Shown piece by piece: positions 1 to 8,234 of a DNA stretch of 27,078 nt. The DNA is taken from NCBI GenBank assembly GCA_009391225.1, contig VEXC01000015.1, forward strand, positions 1 through 27,078, written 5' to 3'. The notes under the pieces were generated by a model. It did not search any database. It was given only the letters and a program-made list of their open reading frames with translations, and had not been told where the DNA came from. Origin of the DNA: SAR202 cluster bacterium AC-647-N09_OGT_505m (GTDB lineage: Bacteria; Chloroflexota; Dehalococcoidia; UBA2985). Both the position numbers and the translations under genes were made by a program. The stretch's first letter is position 1; every line of letters begins with the position of its first letter.

Positions 1-38
1 CTGGACGTCGGTTAATGACCCTAGTGGACTTGTCCAAA

Positions 39-54
39 GTTTCTCATGAGAAAC
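39..54. repeat. 16-bp perfect palindrome upstream of tgt
   Basis: Positions 39-54 read GTTTCTCATGAGAAAC, identical to its own reverse complement. It lies about 245 bp upstream of tgt. There is no following T-run, so it is not an evident terminator. It could be a dimeric regulator site for an upstream gene outside the window. The rest of 1-299 contains no recognisable gene. Confidence 0.4.
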
Positions 55-238
55 AACTGGCCTCCGGTGTTGCCTTGTAACTCAGGAAGCGAGTATTGAA
101 GATAGCACTTGTCTGCTGGATTACGTGACCACTACGACTATCCTGACGTGGAACTACCTCCCAACTTATCTGCCAAACCAATAGTGTACACCACCTACCC
201 CATTACCTCCCACTCTTCTAACATATTGTCGCCTGCCG

Positions 239-244
239 TATACT
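239..244 (+). promoter_or_regulatory. possible -10 box for tgt
   Basis: TATACT (five of six matches to TATAAT) sits about 55 bp before the tgt start. The hexamer 17 bp upstream, TTCTAA at 216-221, is a poor -35. A GAGGAG ribosome binding site follows at 280-285, 14 nt from the ATG, which is longer than usual. Confidence 0.25.
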
Positions 245-299
245 CTGGATAACTCGCTGGGGCACAACCCATATTGCATGAGGAGCGTCAAAACCCGCT

Positions 300-1454
300 A
301 TGCCCAACCTATTCCAGGTTCGCGCCAACGATGGGCAAGCACGTGTGGGGATACTTACCACGGCCCATGGACAGGTAGATACTCCCGCCTTTCTGCCCGT
401 GGCGACGCAGGGATCCGTAAAAGCAGTTGCTCCCGATGACCTGAAGTCCTTGGGGGCCACTATCCTTCTCTCCAACACTTACCATCTCATGCTCCGGCCC
501 GGCATACAGGTCGTTCGCAAACTTGGAGGACTGCAGGCCTTTATGAGCTGGCCCGGACCAATCCTCACCGATAGCGGCGGCTTCCAGACCTTGAGTTTGG
601 ACCGCCTGAGCAGGGTCTCCGAAGAAGGCGTTATGTTTCGCTCGCACATTGATGGCAGTCAGCACTTCCTCTCCCCTGAAACGTCCTTGGAATACCAGGC
701 TCTCCTGGGAGCCGACATCGCCATGGTTTTGGACCAGTGTCCTCCCTATAGGCTTGAGGAAGTCCAGGTGCAGCTAGCCATGAACAGGACTCACCGATGG
801 GCGATGCGGAGCAAGGATGCTCATCGCCAGGAGGGCCAGGCTTTATTCGCCATTGTCCAGGGAGGGGTGAGTCCAGACCTACGCCTGGAGTCCGCTGCCA
901 CCTTGGTATCCATGGACTTCGATGGTTACGCGGTAGGGGGACTTAGCGTGGGGGAGCCCAAAGCCAGCATGTATCAGATGGTGTCTCTGATGGGGGAGAC
1001 TCTACCTGACTACAAGCCACGATACCTCATGGGAGTGGGTTCGCCAGAGGACCTGATTGAGTGTGTGGCTCGAGGGATGGATATCTTTGATTGTGCCTTA
1101 CCCACCCGTGTGGCCCGCAACGGTGGGCTTTTCACCTACCATGGGCGCGTAAATGTGGACAGCGCCCCCTTTCGTGAGCAAAACAATCCAATCGATGAGA
1201 GTTGCGACTGCTATACCTGTCAGACCTTCTCAGCAGCCTACCTGCACCATCTCTTCAAGGCGAGAGAGCTTCTAGCCTACCGGCTGGCCAGCATCCACAA
1301 CCTGAGATTTGTGATACGCCTGATGGAGGACACGCGCCGCTCAATCTCCCATGGGGCCTTTGCTGCTTTTAGAGAACGTTTTCTCAGCGAGTACCATACC
1401 ACCGATGAAGCGGTGAGACGTTTGCAAAAAGAGAAGTGGCTCCGACGGAGGTAA
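300..1454 (+). CDS. tgt: tRNA-guanine transglycosylase (queuine tRNA-ribosyltransferase)
   Basis: Exchanges guanine 34 in the anticodon of tRNAs for Tyr, His, Asn and Asp for the queuosine precursor preQ1. The protein has 384 residues, normal for bacterial Tgt. Visible signatures are the general-acid Asp91 in TDSGGFQ, the VQGG loop near 187-189, the GGLSVGEP substrate loop at 213-220, and the nucleophile Asp264 in DIFDCALPTR. The zinc site is Cys302, Cys304, Cys307 and His333, with the same spacing as the structurally known family members. Every residue needed for catalysis is present. The gene converges on the MoaD-like gene, whose stop lies 45 bp away, with no clear hairpin terminator between them. 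The ATG at 300 is chosen because the family N-terminus (F.V.A.D..AR.G) begins directly there. Confidence 0.97.
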   Translation: MPNLFQVRANDGQARVGILTTAHGQVDTPAFLPVATQGSVKAVAPDDLKSLGATILLSNTYHLMLRPGIQVVRKLGGLQAFMSWPGPILTDSGGFQTLSLDRLSRVSEEGVMFRSHIDGSQHFLSPETSLEYQALLGADIAMVLDQCPPYRLEEVQVQLAMNRTHRWAMRSKDAHRQEGQALFAIVQGGVSPDLRLESAATLVSMDFDGYAVGGLSVGEPKASMYQMVSLMGETLPDYKPRYLMGVGSPEDLIECVARGMDIFDCALPTRVARNGGLFTYHGRVNVDSAPFREQNNPIDESCDCYTCQTFSAAYLHHLFKARELLAYRLASIHNLRFVIRLMEDTRRSISHGAFAAFRERFLSEYHTTDEAVRRLQKEKWLRRR

Positions 1455-1499
1455 GACCACCATCAGAGCCATTTACTACGGTTCCTTCAAGTTTTGCCG

Positions 1500-1781
1500 C
1501 TACCGTGTTCCTCCAGCCACTGCCGGGACTATACTTATCTCGTCCCCAGACTTGGTATCGGTCTCCATGCCCTGGAGAAACCGGACATCCTCTCCATTGA
1601 TGTATATATTGACGAAATGACGCAAGTCCCCTGCCTCATCACATAGGCGCTCCTTGATACCGGGATATTGCGTCTCCAAGGAATCAATAATCTTGACCAG
1701 GGTATCTCCCTCCACCGTGGCTTTCTCCTGTCCATTGGTCACTCGGCGCAAGGGGGTGGGAATCCGAACCACGACACTCAT
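1500..1781 (-). CDS. MoaD/ThiS-family ubiquitin-like sulfur-carrier protein
   Basis: A 93-residue beta-grasp protein of the MoaD/ThiS/SAMP type. Typical features are the stretch around FVNIYINGEDVRF, a Lys-Ser-Gly-Asp-Glu-Ile-Ser-Ile-Val-Pro segment before the tail, and a C-terminal Ala-Gly-Gly. Family members are adenylated at the final Gly by an E1-like enzyme and converted to a thiocarboxylate that donates sulfur. Here Gly-Gly is followed by Thr-Arg and then TAG, so the tail would have to be trimmed, as is known for QbsE-type and HcyS-type carriers cut by JAMM/MPN peptidases. A strong AGGAGGT at 1789-1795 lies 7 nt before the ATG. It is the third gene after the threonine synthase-like and NIL genes on the same strand. 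This context favours amino-acid sulfur transfer over molybdopterin synthesis; that is inference. Confidence 0.85.
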   Translation of the reverse strand: MSVVVRIPTPLRRVTNGQEKATVEGDTLVKIIDSLETQYPGIKERLCDEAGDLRHFVNIYINGEDVRFLQGMETDTKSGDEISIVPAVAGGTR

Positions 1782-1871
1782 TTCGTGAACCTCCTGAGTC
1801 CTCTGGCATTCTTATCCAATATTACCATTATTGCACCCTGATATATGTGAATATGGTCTTACTAAAGACGA

Positions 1872-2114
1872 TCAGCTTTCCACCACGTCTCCACTCACCG
1901 AATCAACCCTAACCCCTATAGAGGTTACCCAGGCCAATCCTCTCTCAATTTCTTCTTCTTCACCCTCGAGCTCCAGCACTACCCAGCCCACATCCTCTCT
2001 CACATCTGCCCGGCGAATGTTGGTAATCAACTGGAAGTTACGCCCCAGGTCAAAAATCACAGGCTGAGTGATAAGGCCTGTGGGGAAAGTGAATTTAGCT
2101 CGCCGCTTCGTCAT
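1872..2114 (-). CDS. NIL-domain protein
   Basis: An 80-residue protein that is essentially one NIL domain, the small alpha/beta fold found at the C-terminus of the methionine ABC-transporter ATPase MetN and fused to ferredoxins in homocysteine-forming proteins of methanogens. The recognisable pattern is LITQPVIFDL at the start, a D-V-x-x-D-V-G-W-V-V-L-E-L-E-G core, and a C-terminal W-V-x-S-I-G-V-R-V. There is no signal peptide or membrane segment. A GGAAAGG ribosome binding site precedes the ATG. The gene lies 45 bp after the threonine synthase-like gene and 90 bp before the MoaD-like gene. The domain is known to sense or handle sulfur amino acids in other proteins; its stand-alone role is not established. 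Confidence 0.85.
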   Translation of the reverse strand: MTKRRAKFTFPTGLITQPVIFDLGRNFQLITNIRRADVREDVGWVVLELEGEEEEIERGLAWVTSIGVRVDSVSGDVVES

Positions 2115-2159
2115 TATCAGCCCTTTCCTAATAGTTAAGGTCGAAACCTATAGTCCCAC

Positions 2160-3386
2160 TTATGGCCTCACGCTTACAGCCTCTTCAAAGGCAACAAATG
2201 TGGGCTTGATAAGCACTGGCCTGGCCACGTCTTCCACCACCTCCTGAGTCTTGTAGCCATTGCCAGTTATGAACGCGACCGTCGTCTCCCAGGGTTTTAT
2301 CTGCCCTGTATTAACCAAGTGCTTAAGGGTTGCGATAACCACTCCCCCTGCGGGCTCGGTGAATATCCCTTCCATCTCCGCTAGTTCCTTAATGCCCTGA
2401 GCCACATCTTCCTCAGGAACCGCATAGGCAGAACCGCCAGATTCTTCCAGAACTTTGAGAGCAAAGTACCCATCGGCGGGATTGCCGATGGCCAGGGACT
2501 TGGCAATCGTGTTGGGTTTCACTGGTCTAATCGCAAAGTCATTAGCTTCAAAGGCATTCACTATGGGAGAGCATCCCTCTGCCTGGCTGACGAACATTCG
2601 GGTATTTACTGCACCTATCAGTCCCAAAGATGAGAACTCGTTCAGGCCTTTCCAGATTTTGGTCAGAAGAGATCCCGAGGCCACGGGAACCACGCAATTA
2701 TCCGGAGCCCTCCATCCCAACTGCTCCGCCACCTCAAAGCCCAGTGTCTTGCTACCCTCAGCGTAGTATGGCCTCATATTGATGTTGACGAAGGCCCAGT
2801 TATAGTTATCAGAAAGCTCACTGCACAGACGGTTTACATCGTCATAGCTCCCGTCCACGGCTATGAGAGTAGGGCCGTACACGGCTGCTCCCACAACCTT
2901 GCCTTTCTCCAGATCCGCTGGGATGAAGACGAATGCCCGCATACCAGCCCTGGCGGCATGAGCAGCCACACTTCCAGCCAGGTTCCCAGTGGAAGCACAA
3001 GCCAGGGTGTCGAATCCAAATTCCACTGCCTTGGTACTTGCTACCGCGACCACCCGGTCCTTAAATGAGAAGGAAGGATTGACAGTGTCATTCTTGAGGT
3101 ACAACTCCTCCAGTCCAAGATAACGGGCTAGGTTCCTGGACTTCACAAGAGGAGTAAAGCCAGCGTTGATGTCTATCGCATTGTGAGCATCCACAGGAAG
3201 CAGTTGATGATACCTCCACATTGACTGGGGCCCTTGGGAAATCTTATCGCGGCTGATTTCTTTGGCAATTGCCTCATAGTCGTAAGTGACCTCCAGGGGG
3301 CCAAAACAGAAGTCACATACGTTGAGAGGCTCCGCGGGATACTCGCGGCCACATTCCTTGCAAAACAGGCATCTCAGGTAACTCAC
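2160..3386 (-). CDS. thrC: Threonine synthase-like PLP enzyme with N-terminal zinc ribbon
   Basis: Fold-type II PLP enzyme. Threonine synthase converts O-phosphohomoserine to threonine. Counting from the upstream TTG at 3425, Lys122 in SFSFKDR is the PLP Schiff-base lysine, STGNLAGS at 145-152 binds the phosphate, and GGVV near the C-terminus belongs to the PLP site. The N-terminus carries a zinc ribbon with Cys22, Cys25, Cys37 and Cys40. I prefer the GTG at 3386 (408 residues) over the TTG at 3425, because GGGAGGA lies 13 nt upstream of the GTG and a TATAAT box lies inside the supposed extension. Downstream in the same direction are a NIL-domain gene and a MoaD-like sulfur-carrier gene. The partners suggest that the acceptor could be a carrier thiocarboxylate, giving homocysteine, by analogy with CysM and CysO; this is inference. 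Plain threonine synthesis remains the default reading. Confidence 0.88.
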   Translation of the reverse strand: MSYLRCLFCKECGREYPAEPLNVCDFCFGPLEVTYDYEAIAKEISRDKISQGPQSMWRYHQLLPVDAHNAIDINAGFTPLVKSRNLARYLGLEELYLKNDTVNPSFSFKDRVVAVASTKAVEFGFDTLACASTGNLAGSVAAHAARAGMRAFVFIPADLEKGKVVGAAVYGPTLIAVDGSYDDVNRLCSELSDNYNWAFVNINMRPYYAEGSKTLGFEVAEQLGWRAPDNCVVPVASGSLLTKIWKGLNEFSSLGLIGAVNTRMFVSQAEGCSPIVNAFEANDFAIRPVKPNTIAKSLAIGNPADGYFALKVLEESGGSAYAVPEEDVAQGIKELAEMEGIFTEPAGGVVIATLKHLVNTGQIKPWETTVAFITGNGYKTQEVVEDVARPVLIKPTFVAFEEAVSVRP

Positions 3387-3413
3387 TGATTGAGGGCCTT
3401 CCTCCCGACCACA

Positions 3414-3419
3414 ATTATA
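3414..3419 (-). promoter_or_regulatory. -10 box (TATAAT) for the thrC-NIL-MoaD operon
   Basis: A perfect TATAAT on the minus strand, 27 bp before the preferred GTG start of the threonine synthase-like gene. No convincing -35 hexamer is seen at 16-18 bp. If real, transcription would begin near 3407, leaving a leader of about 20 nt that just covers the ribosome binding site. Confidence 0.35.
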
Positions 3420-3428
3420 CAGCAAGGG

Positions 3429-3461
3429 AGAGAGGCCAGCCCACTAAGGACAGGCCTCTCT
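3429..3461. repeat. 9-bp inverted repeat upstream of thrC
   Basis: AGAGAGGCC (3429-3437) pairs perfectly with GGCCTCTCT (3453-3461) across a 15-nt spacer. It lies just upstream of the TATAAT box of the leftward operon, a position suited to an operator. No T-run flanks it on either strand, so it is less likely to be a terminator. Confidence 0.4.
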
Positions 3462-4345
3462 TATCTACTCTCGAGTATACTCCCAGTTGCGGCTGATGGT
3501 ACTTCAGGCACGCTGTATTGTCAAGCTGACGAACTGACTCATATCTACCTCGGCGGGAGATTATACCAGTACAATCGCGCCCTTATGATGCCAATCAACT
3601 GTTCCGCGACCATAATAAGCTCAAATTGAGTTGGAGAATAAACTCCCTCCGCCAGATTGTACAGCACCGACTTGTTGTGGGTACCGAGCGTAGCCTGCTT
3701 TGACATGACTTTGGGCAGGTCCAATGCAAAGGTGGTTAGATTGTTCGGCTTGGTTCCCAGGGAGAGAGATAATGGCCAAATTTCTCATCGGGGCGGTAGC
3801 CATCACGGCCCTGCTGGTGCTGGGTTTGGTTGGCTCAGAGCCAGGTTACCTTGGACCGTCCCGGCCATTCAATCCCACCCGTCGTCTGGCACCAATACTG
3901 TATCGATTGCTGGCTTAGGCTAGCGAGTTGGGGTCAGGTTACTGGGAAACCTACACCAGCTACGGCCTGGAGAATTTGATGGCCCATCTTTAGCCCGCTT
4001 ACCGAGTTGAGCAGAAAGGTCAATTGCGTGACAAGATACGATTGCTCAAGCTCTTTCCGGTCAAGTTGGGCATATCCGTAGACTCAAAGCAGGAATGTGC
4101 AGGACTCCAAGAAGCCCAAATGTACATGACACTCAGAGAAACGTTAGAAATCCTCAGACCTTGATACAGTCCCAAAAGGGTACCAGATGGATGATTCACT
4201 ACGCCCATGAAGTGCGAGAGGTTCAAAAGGGGCAATAACATCCCTGGGTTATTATCGCACTGAACACAGCATGCCAATTGTTGCAACGCTCGAGAGCCTA
4301 ACCTATAATCCCATTGAATCCGATGGAAGCGAAAGAAGAAGGGGA
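3462..4345. other. Gene-poor stretch, probably degenerate coding DNA
   Basis: Nearly 0.9 kb lies between the leftward thrC operon and aspS with no convincing gene. The only suggestive reading is in the plus frame starting ATG at 3772: a lysine followed by about 15 hydrophobic residues (FLIGAVAITALLVLGLVG), which looks like a signal peptide or membrane anchor. The frame then hits TAG at 3916, continues with protein-like composition (SGYWETYTSYGLENL), hits TAG at 3991, and runs on to TGA at 4162. This pattern fits a decayed secreted-protein gene. I could not identify the family. A TTGACA at 3700-3705 has no matching -10. Confidence 0.4.
3772..4164 (+). pseudogene. Possible decayed secreted-protein gene
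   Basis: The reading frame opens with MAKFLIGAVAITALLVLGLV, a plausible export signal, preceded by GGGAGAGAG about 6 nt before the ATG, a reasonable ribosome binding site. TAG codons interrupt it at 3916-3918 and 3991-3993, and TGA ends it at 4162-4164. Between the stops the composition stays protein-like. The family is not recognised. Alternatively, only the 48-residue peptide 3772-3918 is made. Confidence 0.3.
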
Positions 4346-4350
4346 AAACC

Positions 4351-6147
4351 TTGCTCAAATCCGTTAGCTGCGGAGCCCTACGCAAAGAGGACTTTGACCG
4401 AGTTGTGACCCTGGCGGGCTGGGTGCATCGCCGCCGTGACCACGGTGGCCTCATCTTCATAGACCTGCGGGATTGGGATGGCTTGGTCCAGGTAGTGTTC
4501 AATCCTGAGATTTCGCCCCAGGCCCATAGCATGGCCCAGAATCTTCGCAGCGAATGGGTTCTCAGCATCACAGGCAAGGTAGGCCAACGCCCCTCGGGCA
4601 CGGTCAACCTGAATATCCCCACAGGAGAGGTGGAAGTGGTGGCCCAGGACCTAGAAGTCCTCAATCAGTCCAAGACACCACCCTTTAGCATAGAAGAGGA
4701 AGCAGCAGAAGCCGATGAGTTCCTACGCCTCAAATACCGCTACCTGAACCTGCGAAGGAGCACACTTAAGGACAATCTGATCCTCCGGCATAGAGTAGTT
4801 AAGTTCATGCGTGACTTTCTCTCCCAACAGGGATTTATTGAGGTGGAGACTCCCATTCTCACCAAGAGCACTCCAGAGGGTGCCAGAGACTATCTGGTAC
4901 CCAGTAGAATCTATCCGGGACATTTCTACGCTCTTCCCCAATCGCCGCAGCAGATGAAGCAGCTCCTAGTGATGGGTGGAATTGAGCGATATTTCCAAAT
5001 AGCCAGGTGCTTCCGAGACGAGGACCTCCGTGCGGATCGCCAACCGGAGTTCACCCAGCTAGACCTGGAGATGGGATTCGTGGATGAGAATGACATTCTC
5101 GTCTTGATGGAGGAGATGTTCACAAACTTGATGGAGAGCGTCGTGCCTAAGAAGAGGCTAATGAAACCCTTCCCTCGGCTCTCTTATGGCGATGTTATGA
5201 CACGTTTCGGTACAGACAAGCCAGACCTGCGCTTCGGCATGGAGTTGGGGGACGTCTCGGACATCGCCGCGGAATCCCAGTTCCAGGTCATCAGGAGAGT
5301 AATCGAATCTGGAGGCGTGGTGAAGGGCTTGGCAGCCACGGGATGCGCCAACTACACTCGCCGTCAGCTAGACGAGCTAACGAGCTTCGCCCAGGAACGA
5401 GGGGCAGATGGCCTCATCACGGTGGCCTTGGAAGGAGACCCAAGCAAATCTCTAGAGGACCTTAATGAGGAAGACATCAGGTCGGCGGTAGCCCGCCACC
5501 TGTCCCTAGAAGAGATACTCCAGATGGCCCTTCGCCTGGGAGCAAAACGCGGAGACTTGCTGCTGATTGTGGCAGGAACCCCTAGGGTAGTCGACCTAGT
5601 GTTGAGCCAGTTGCGCCACGAGATGGGTCGCCGCCTAGGGATGGCGGACCCGGACCTGCTGGCGTTCGCCTTCGTCATAGACTTCCCTCTCCTGGAGTGG
5701 AAACCAGAGGAGAACAGATGGGACTCTCCGCATAACCCATTTTCCTCTCCAAAGGACGAGCATATTGGCCTGATGGACACAGATCCAGCTGGCGCTTTGG
5801 CTAAGCAATACGACCTGGTCTGCAATGGAATGGAAATCGCCGGAGGCAGCGTGCGGAATCATCGGAGGGATGTCCAAGAGAAGATTTTCGGACTCCTTGG
5901 TCACACTAAGAACTTAATGCAGGACCAGTTCGGGCAACTTCTGGATGCCTTGGAGTATGGAGCTCCTCCACACGGGGGATTCGCCAGCGGCGTAGACCGT
6001 GTGGTGATGCTGGTGGCCGACGAGGAGAACATCCGTGAAGTGATAGCGTTCCCCAAAACCCAGAGCGCCTCAGACCCCCTCTTCGGCGCACCCTCTCTCG
6101 TAGACTACGCCCAACTTCGTGACCTCCACATACGCACAGTTGAGTAA
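4351..6147 (+). CDS. aspS: Aspartyl-tRNA synthetase, probably non-discriminating
   Basis: Charges tRNA(Asp) and, in this version, probably tRNA(Asn). It has 598 residues, the bacterial AspRS length. The domain order is an N-terminal OB-fold anticodon-binding domain (about 1-110), the class II catalytic core with motif 2 around FRDEDLRADRQPEFTQLDLE, an inserted GAD domain (about 290-410), and motif 3 ending GVDRVVML followed by IREVIAFPKTQSASDP. Residues His31 (in RRRDHGG) and Gly83 (in RPSGTVN) match the pair reported in the non-discriminating AspRS of Pseudomonas aeruginosa; E. coli has Leu at the first position. This predicts Asp-tRNA(Asn) formation followed by GatCAB amidation. The start is TTG at 4351, preceded by GAAGGGG 6 nt upstream, and matches the family N-terminus (MLK...CG.L). 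The motif 3 GLDR is GVDR here, a mild change. Confidence 0.97.
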   Translation: MLKSVSCGALRKEDFDRVVTLAGWVHRRRDHGGLIFIDLRDWDGLVQVVFNPEISPQAHSMAQNLRSEWVLSITGKVGQRPSGTVNLNIPTGEVEVVAQDLEVLNQSKTPPFSIEEEAAEADEFLRLKYRYLNLRRSTLKDNLILRHRVVKFMRDFLSQQGFIEVETPILTKSTPEGARDYLVPSRIYPGHFYALPQSPQQMKQLLVMGGIERYFQIARCFRDEDLRADRQPEFTQLDLEMGFVDENDILVLMEEMFTNLMESVVPKKRLMKPFPRLSYGDVMTRFGTDKPDLRFGMELGDVSDIAAESQFQVIRRVIESGGVVKGLAATGCANYTRRQLDELTSFAQERGADGLITVALEGDPSKSLEDLNEEDIRSAVARHLSLEEILQMALRLGAKRGDLLLIVAGTPRVVDLVLSQLRHEMGRRLGMADPDLLAFAFVIDFPLLEWKPEENRWDSPHNPFSSPKDEHIGLMDTDPAGALAKQYDLVCNGMEIAGGSVRNHRRDVQEKIFGLLGHTKNLMQDQFGQLLDALEYGAPPHGGFASGVDRVVMLVADEENIREVIAFPKTQSASDPLFGAPSLVDYAQLRDLHIRTVE

Positions 6148-6166
6148 GGCCCGTGACGAGAAATGC

Positions 6167-6195
6167 TTCACAATAGGGGCTTATATGTTTATAAT
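6167..6195 (+). promoter_or_regulatory. Near-consensus sigma-70 promoter for tig-clpP-clpX
   Basis: TTCACA (6167-6172, five of six matches to TTGACA) and a perfect TATAAT (6190-6195) are separated by exactly 17 bp. The predicted transcription start is near 6202, leaving a leader of about 23 nt that contains the CAGGAG ribosome binding site of tig. This is the clearest promoter in the window. Confidence 0.75.
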
Positions 6196-6224
6196 TAAGG
6201 ATAGCGCCGCGTCAGGAGCGATTT

Positions 6225-7589
6225 GTGAAAGTATCCCAGATTGAGCAATCCCAGGGTCAGGTAGTCTTGAATATAGAGGTTGAGCCTCCGGAATTGGAGG
6301 AGCACCTGGACAGAGTCTATAGACGGGCCGTCCAGCAGGTCAACATACGCGGTTTTCGCAAAGGGAAGGCCCCTAGGTCAGTGGTGGAACGGGAGCTTGG
6401 GCGGGATGCTATGGTTGAAGACGCCCTAGAGACCTTGTTGCCTCAGGTGACCTCCGCGGCCATAGAAGAGCAGAACCTGGACGTGGTGGCTACTCCTAGG
6501 GTCAAGGTAACTCAGAATGAACCCTTGACCATAGAGGCCACGGTAGCGATAAGACCTCTGGTGGTGCTTGGAGACTATTACCAGATACGCCTGGAGCCAG
6601 ACATGGTAGAGGTTACCACAGAGGCTGTAGAAGGGGTTGTGGATTCCCTCCGACGGGATGCCGGTACCTGGGAGCCGGTGGAGCGGCCAGTTGAACTAGA
6701 GGATATGACCACAATAAACGTGCAGGGCCAGGTGGACGAGAATTCAATAATCGACGACAAGGGAATTGACTACATCCTTTCGTCGGAGTCCACCAATCCC
6801 ATACCAGGGTTTGCTAGCCAATTGGTGGGAATCAACAGGGGCGAACAACGCGAGTTCACCCTTCCTTTCCCTGAGGACTATCCCCAAGCCAACTTCGTTG
6901 GCAAAGAATGCCATTTCACCGTCACTGTTGAGGAGGTGAAGGAGCGAAAGCTGCCAGACATTGGCGATGAGTTCGCCAAGAGCCTGAGCATAGAAGGTGT
7001 GGAAACGGTGGCTGAGCTAATGGATAAGCTACGGGAGGACATGCTCAAACACAATCAGCAAATCGCAGACCAGCACTATCAAGAGCAAGCAATCGAGACA
7101 CTGATTGAGGGAGCTAAGATGGAAATCCCCCCGCTGATGGTGGATGAAGAGGTGAATCGCATCCTGTCCGAGCAGGCCGAGGCCATGCGGAGACAGCAGG
7201 TCAATATGGATGACTACCTGAGCACCGTGGGTAAGAGCGTAGAGCAACTTCAAGAGGAGGTACGACCCTCTGCTGTGGAGCGTATCACCAGAGGTCTGAC
7301 TCTACGCGCGCTGAGAGAACAGGAGGGAATTGAGGTGAGCCCCGAGGAAGTAGACGAGGAATTGAACTCCATGCTATCGGTCCCTCACGCTGAATCCGAG
7401 TCCCTACGACAGCTACTGAACTCCGAGAGCGCCAGAACCTCCATCACGAACGTATTGCTAAACCGAAAGACCATAGAACGACTCACCAACATATCCAGAG
7501 GAGAGGTTATTATAGTAGCCTCCTCAACAGAGAGCACACCTAATGAGGAAGGCCTGACCGAATCAACCGAATCAGAAAGAGGAGCATAA
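6225..7589 (+). CDS. tig: Trigger factor
   Basis: Ribosome-bound chaperone that meets nascent chains at the exit tunnel. It has 454 residues, a standard length. The ribosome-binding signature GFRKGKAP lies at 43-50 in the N-terminal domain. A central FKBP-like peptidyl-prolyl isomerase domain covers roughly 160-250 ([25 protein letters not shown] region, read in parts). The alpha-helical C-terminal substrate cradle follows, and the tail is acidic. The start is GTG with CAGGAG 6 nt upstream. It is the first gene of a classic tig-clpP-clpX unit: clpP begins one nucleotide after the tig stop, so folding and proteolysis are co-transcribed. Confidence 0.96.
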   Translation: MKVSQIEQSQGQVVLNIEVEPPELEEHLDRVYRRAVQQVNIRGFRKGKAPRSVVERELGRDAMVEDALETLLPQVTSAAIEEQNLDVVATPRVKVTQNEPLTIEATVAIRPLVVLGDYYQIRLEPDMVEVTTEAVEGVVDSLRRDAGTWEPVERPVELEDMTTINVQGQVDENSIIDDKGIDYILSSESTNPIPGFASQLVGINRGEQREFTLPFPEDYPQANFVGKECHFTVTVEEVKERKLPDIGDEFAKSLSIEGVETVAELMDKLREDMLKHNQQIADQHYQEQAIETLIEGAKMEIPPLMVDEEVNRILSEQAEAMRRQQVNMDDYLSTVGKSVEQLQEEVRPSAVERITRGLTLRALREQEGIEVSPEEVDEELNSMLSVPHAESESLRQLLNSESARTSITNVLLNRKTIERLTNISRGEVIIVASSTESTPNEEGLTESTESERGA

Positions 7590-7590
7590 G

Positions 7591-8214
7591 ATGCTTGAAC
7601 GTCCTGAAAACATAATTCCCATGGTCATCGAGACAGGAGCCCGGGGTGAGAGGGCCTTCGACATATACTCCCTGTTGCTTCGAGAGAGGATCGTCTTCCT
7701 GGGCACGCCCATTGGTGACCAAGTGGCCAATCTCATAGTAGCCCAATTGCTTTACCTTGAACGTGAGGATCCGGAGAAGGACATTAGCCTGTATATAAAC
7801 TCTCCCGGGGGAGTAATCAGTTCTGGGCTAGCCATATACGACACAATACAACTTATTAAGCCAGACGTATCCACCATATGTGTGGGATTGGCAGCCAGCA
7901 TGGGCACGGTCCTCCTTTGCGCCGGTACCAAGGGGAAGAGGTACGCCTTGCCCAACTCCACCGTCCACATGCATCAGCCCATGGGAGGAGCCCAGGGCCA
8001 GGCAACGGACATCGAGATCGCAGCCAGAGAAATCCTGCGAATGCAGGACATGATACGCCAAATCATCTCCGACCATACGGGGCAGGCCTATGATCGGGTG
8101 GCCAGGGATACCGATAGGGACTACTACCTTAGTGCTGACCAGGCTCTGGAGTACGGCATCGTAGACGAGATTCTCGCCAAAGCGCCCATGGAGGAGGCCG
8201 TTAAGACGGCTTAG
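7591..8214 (+). CDS. clpP: ATP-dependent Clp protease proteolytic subunit
   Basis: Serine peptidase that forms the barrel of the ClpXP protease. It has 207 residues. The catalytic triad is visible with family spacing: Ser103 in GLAASMG, His128 in HMHQP, and Asp177 in DTDRDYYLS. The usual GQAASMG is GLAASMG here. The N-terminal stretch [20 protein letters not shown] includes the residues that form the axial gate and the typical propeptide processing region. The start is ATG with GAGGAG upstream inside the tig tail. clpX follows after a 20-bp gap, so the partner unfoldase is made from the same message. Confidence 0.97.
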   Translation: MLERPENIIPMVIETGARGERAFDIYSLLLRERIVFLGTPIGDQVANLIVAQLLYLEREDPEKDISLYINSPGGVISSGLAIYDTIQLIKPDVSTICVGLAASMGTVLLCAGTKGKRYALPNSTVHMHQPMGGAQGQATDIEIAAREILRMQDMIRQIISDHTGQAYDRVARDTDRDYYLSADQALEYGIVDEILAKAPMEEAVKTA

Positions 8215-8234
8215 TAGGTCTCAAAGGGAAGTAC

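Noticed and set aside
3700..3705. Plus-strand TTGACA as a promoter for the decayed signal-peptide frame
   Set aside because: No -10-like hexamer at 16-18 bp; the sequences there are AATGCA-like.
3860..4120. SIMPL/DUF541 domain in the gene-poor stretch, because TVSIAGLG and GYW..YTS..LENL look faintly similar
   Set aside because: The two pieces lie in different frames with far too little sequence between them, so the match is not safe.
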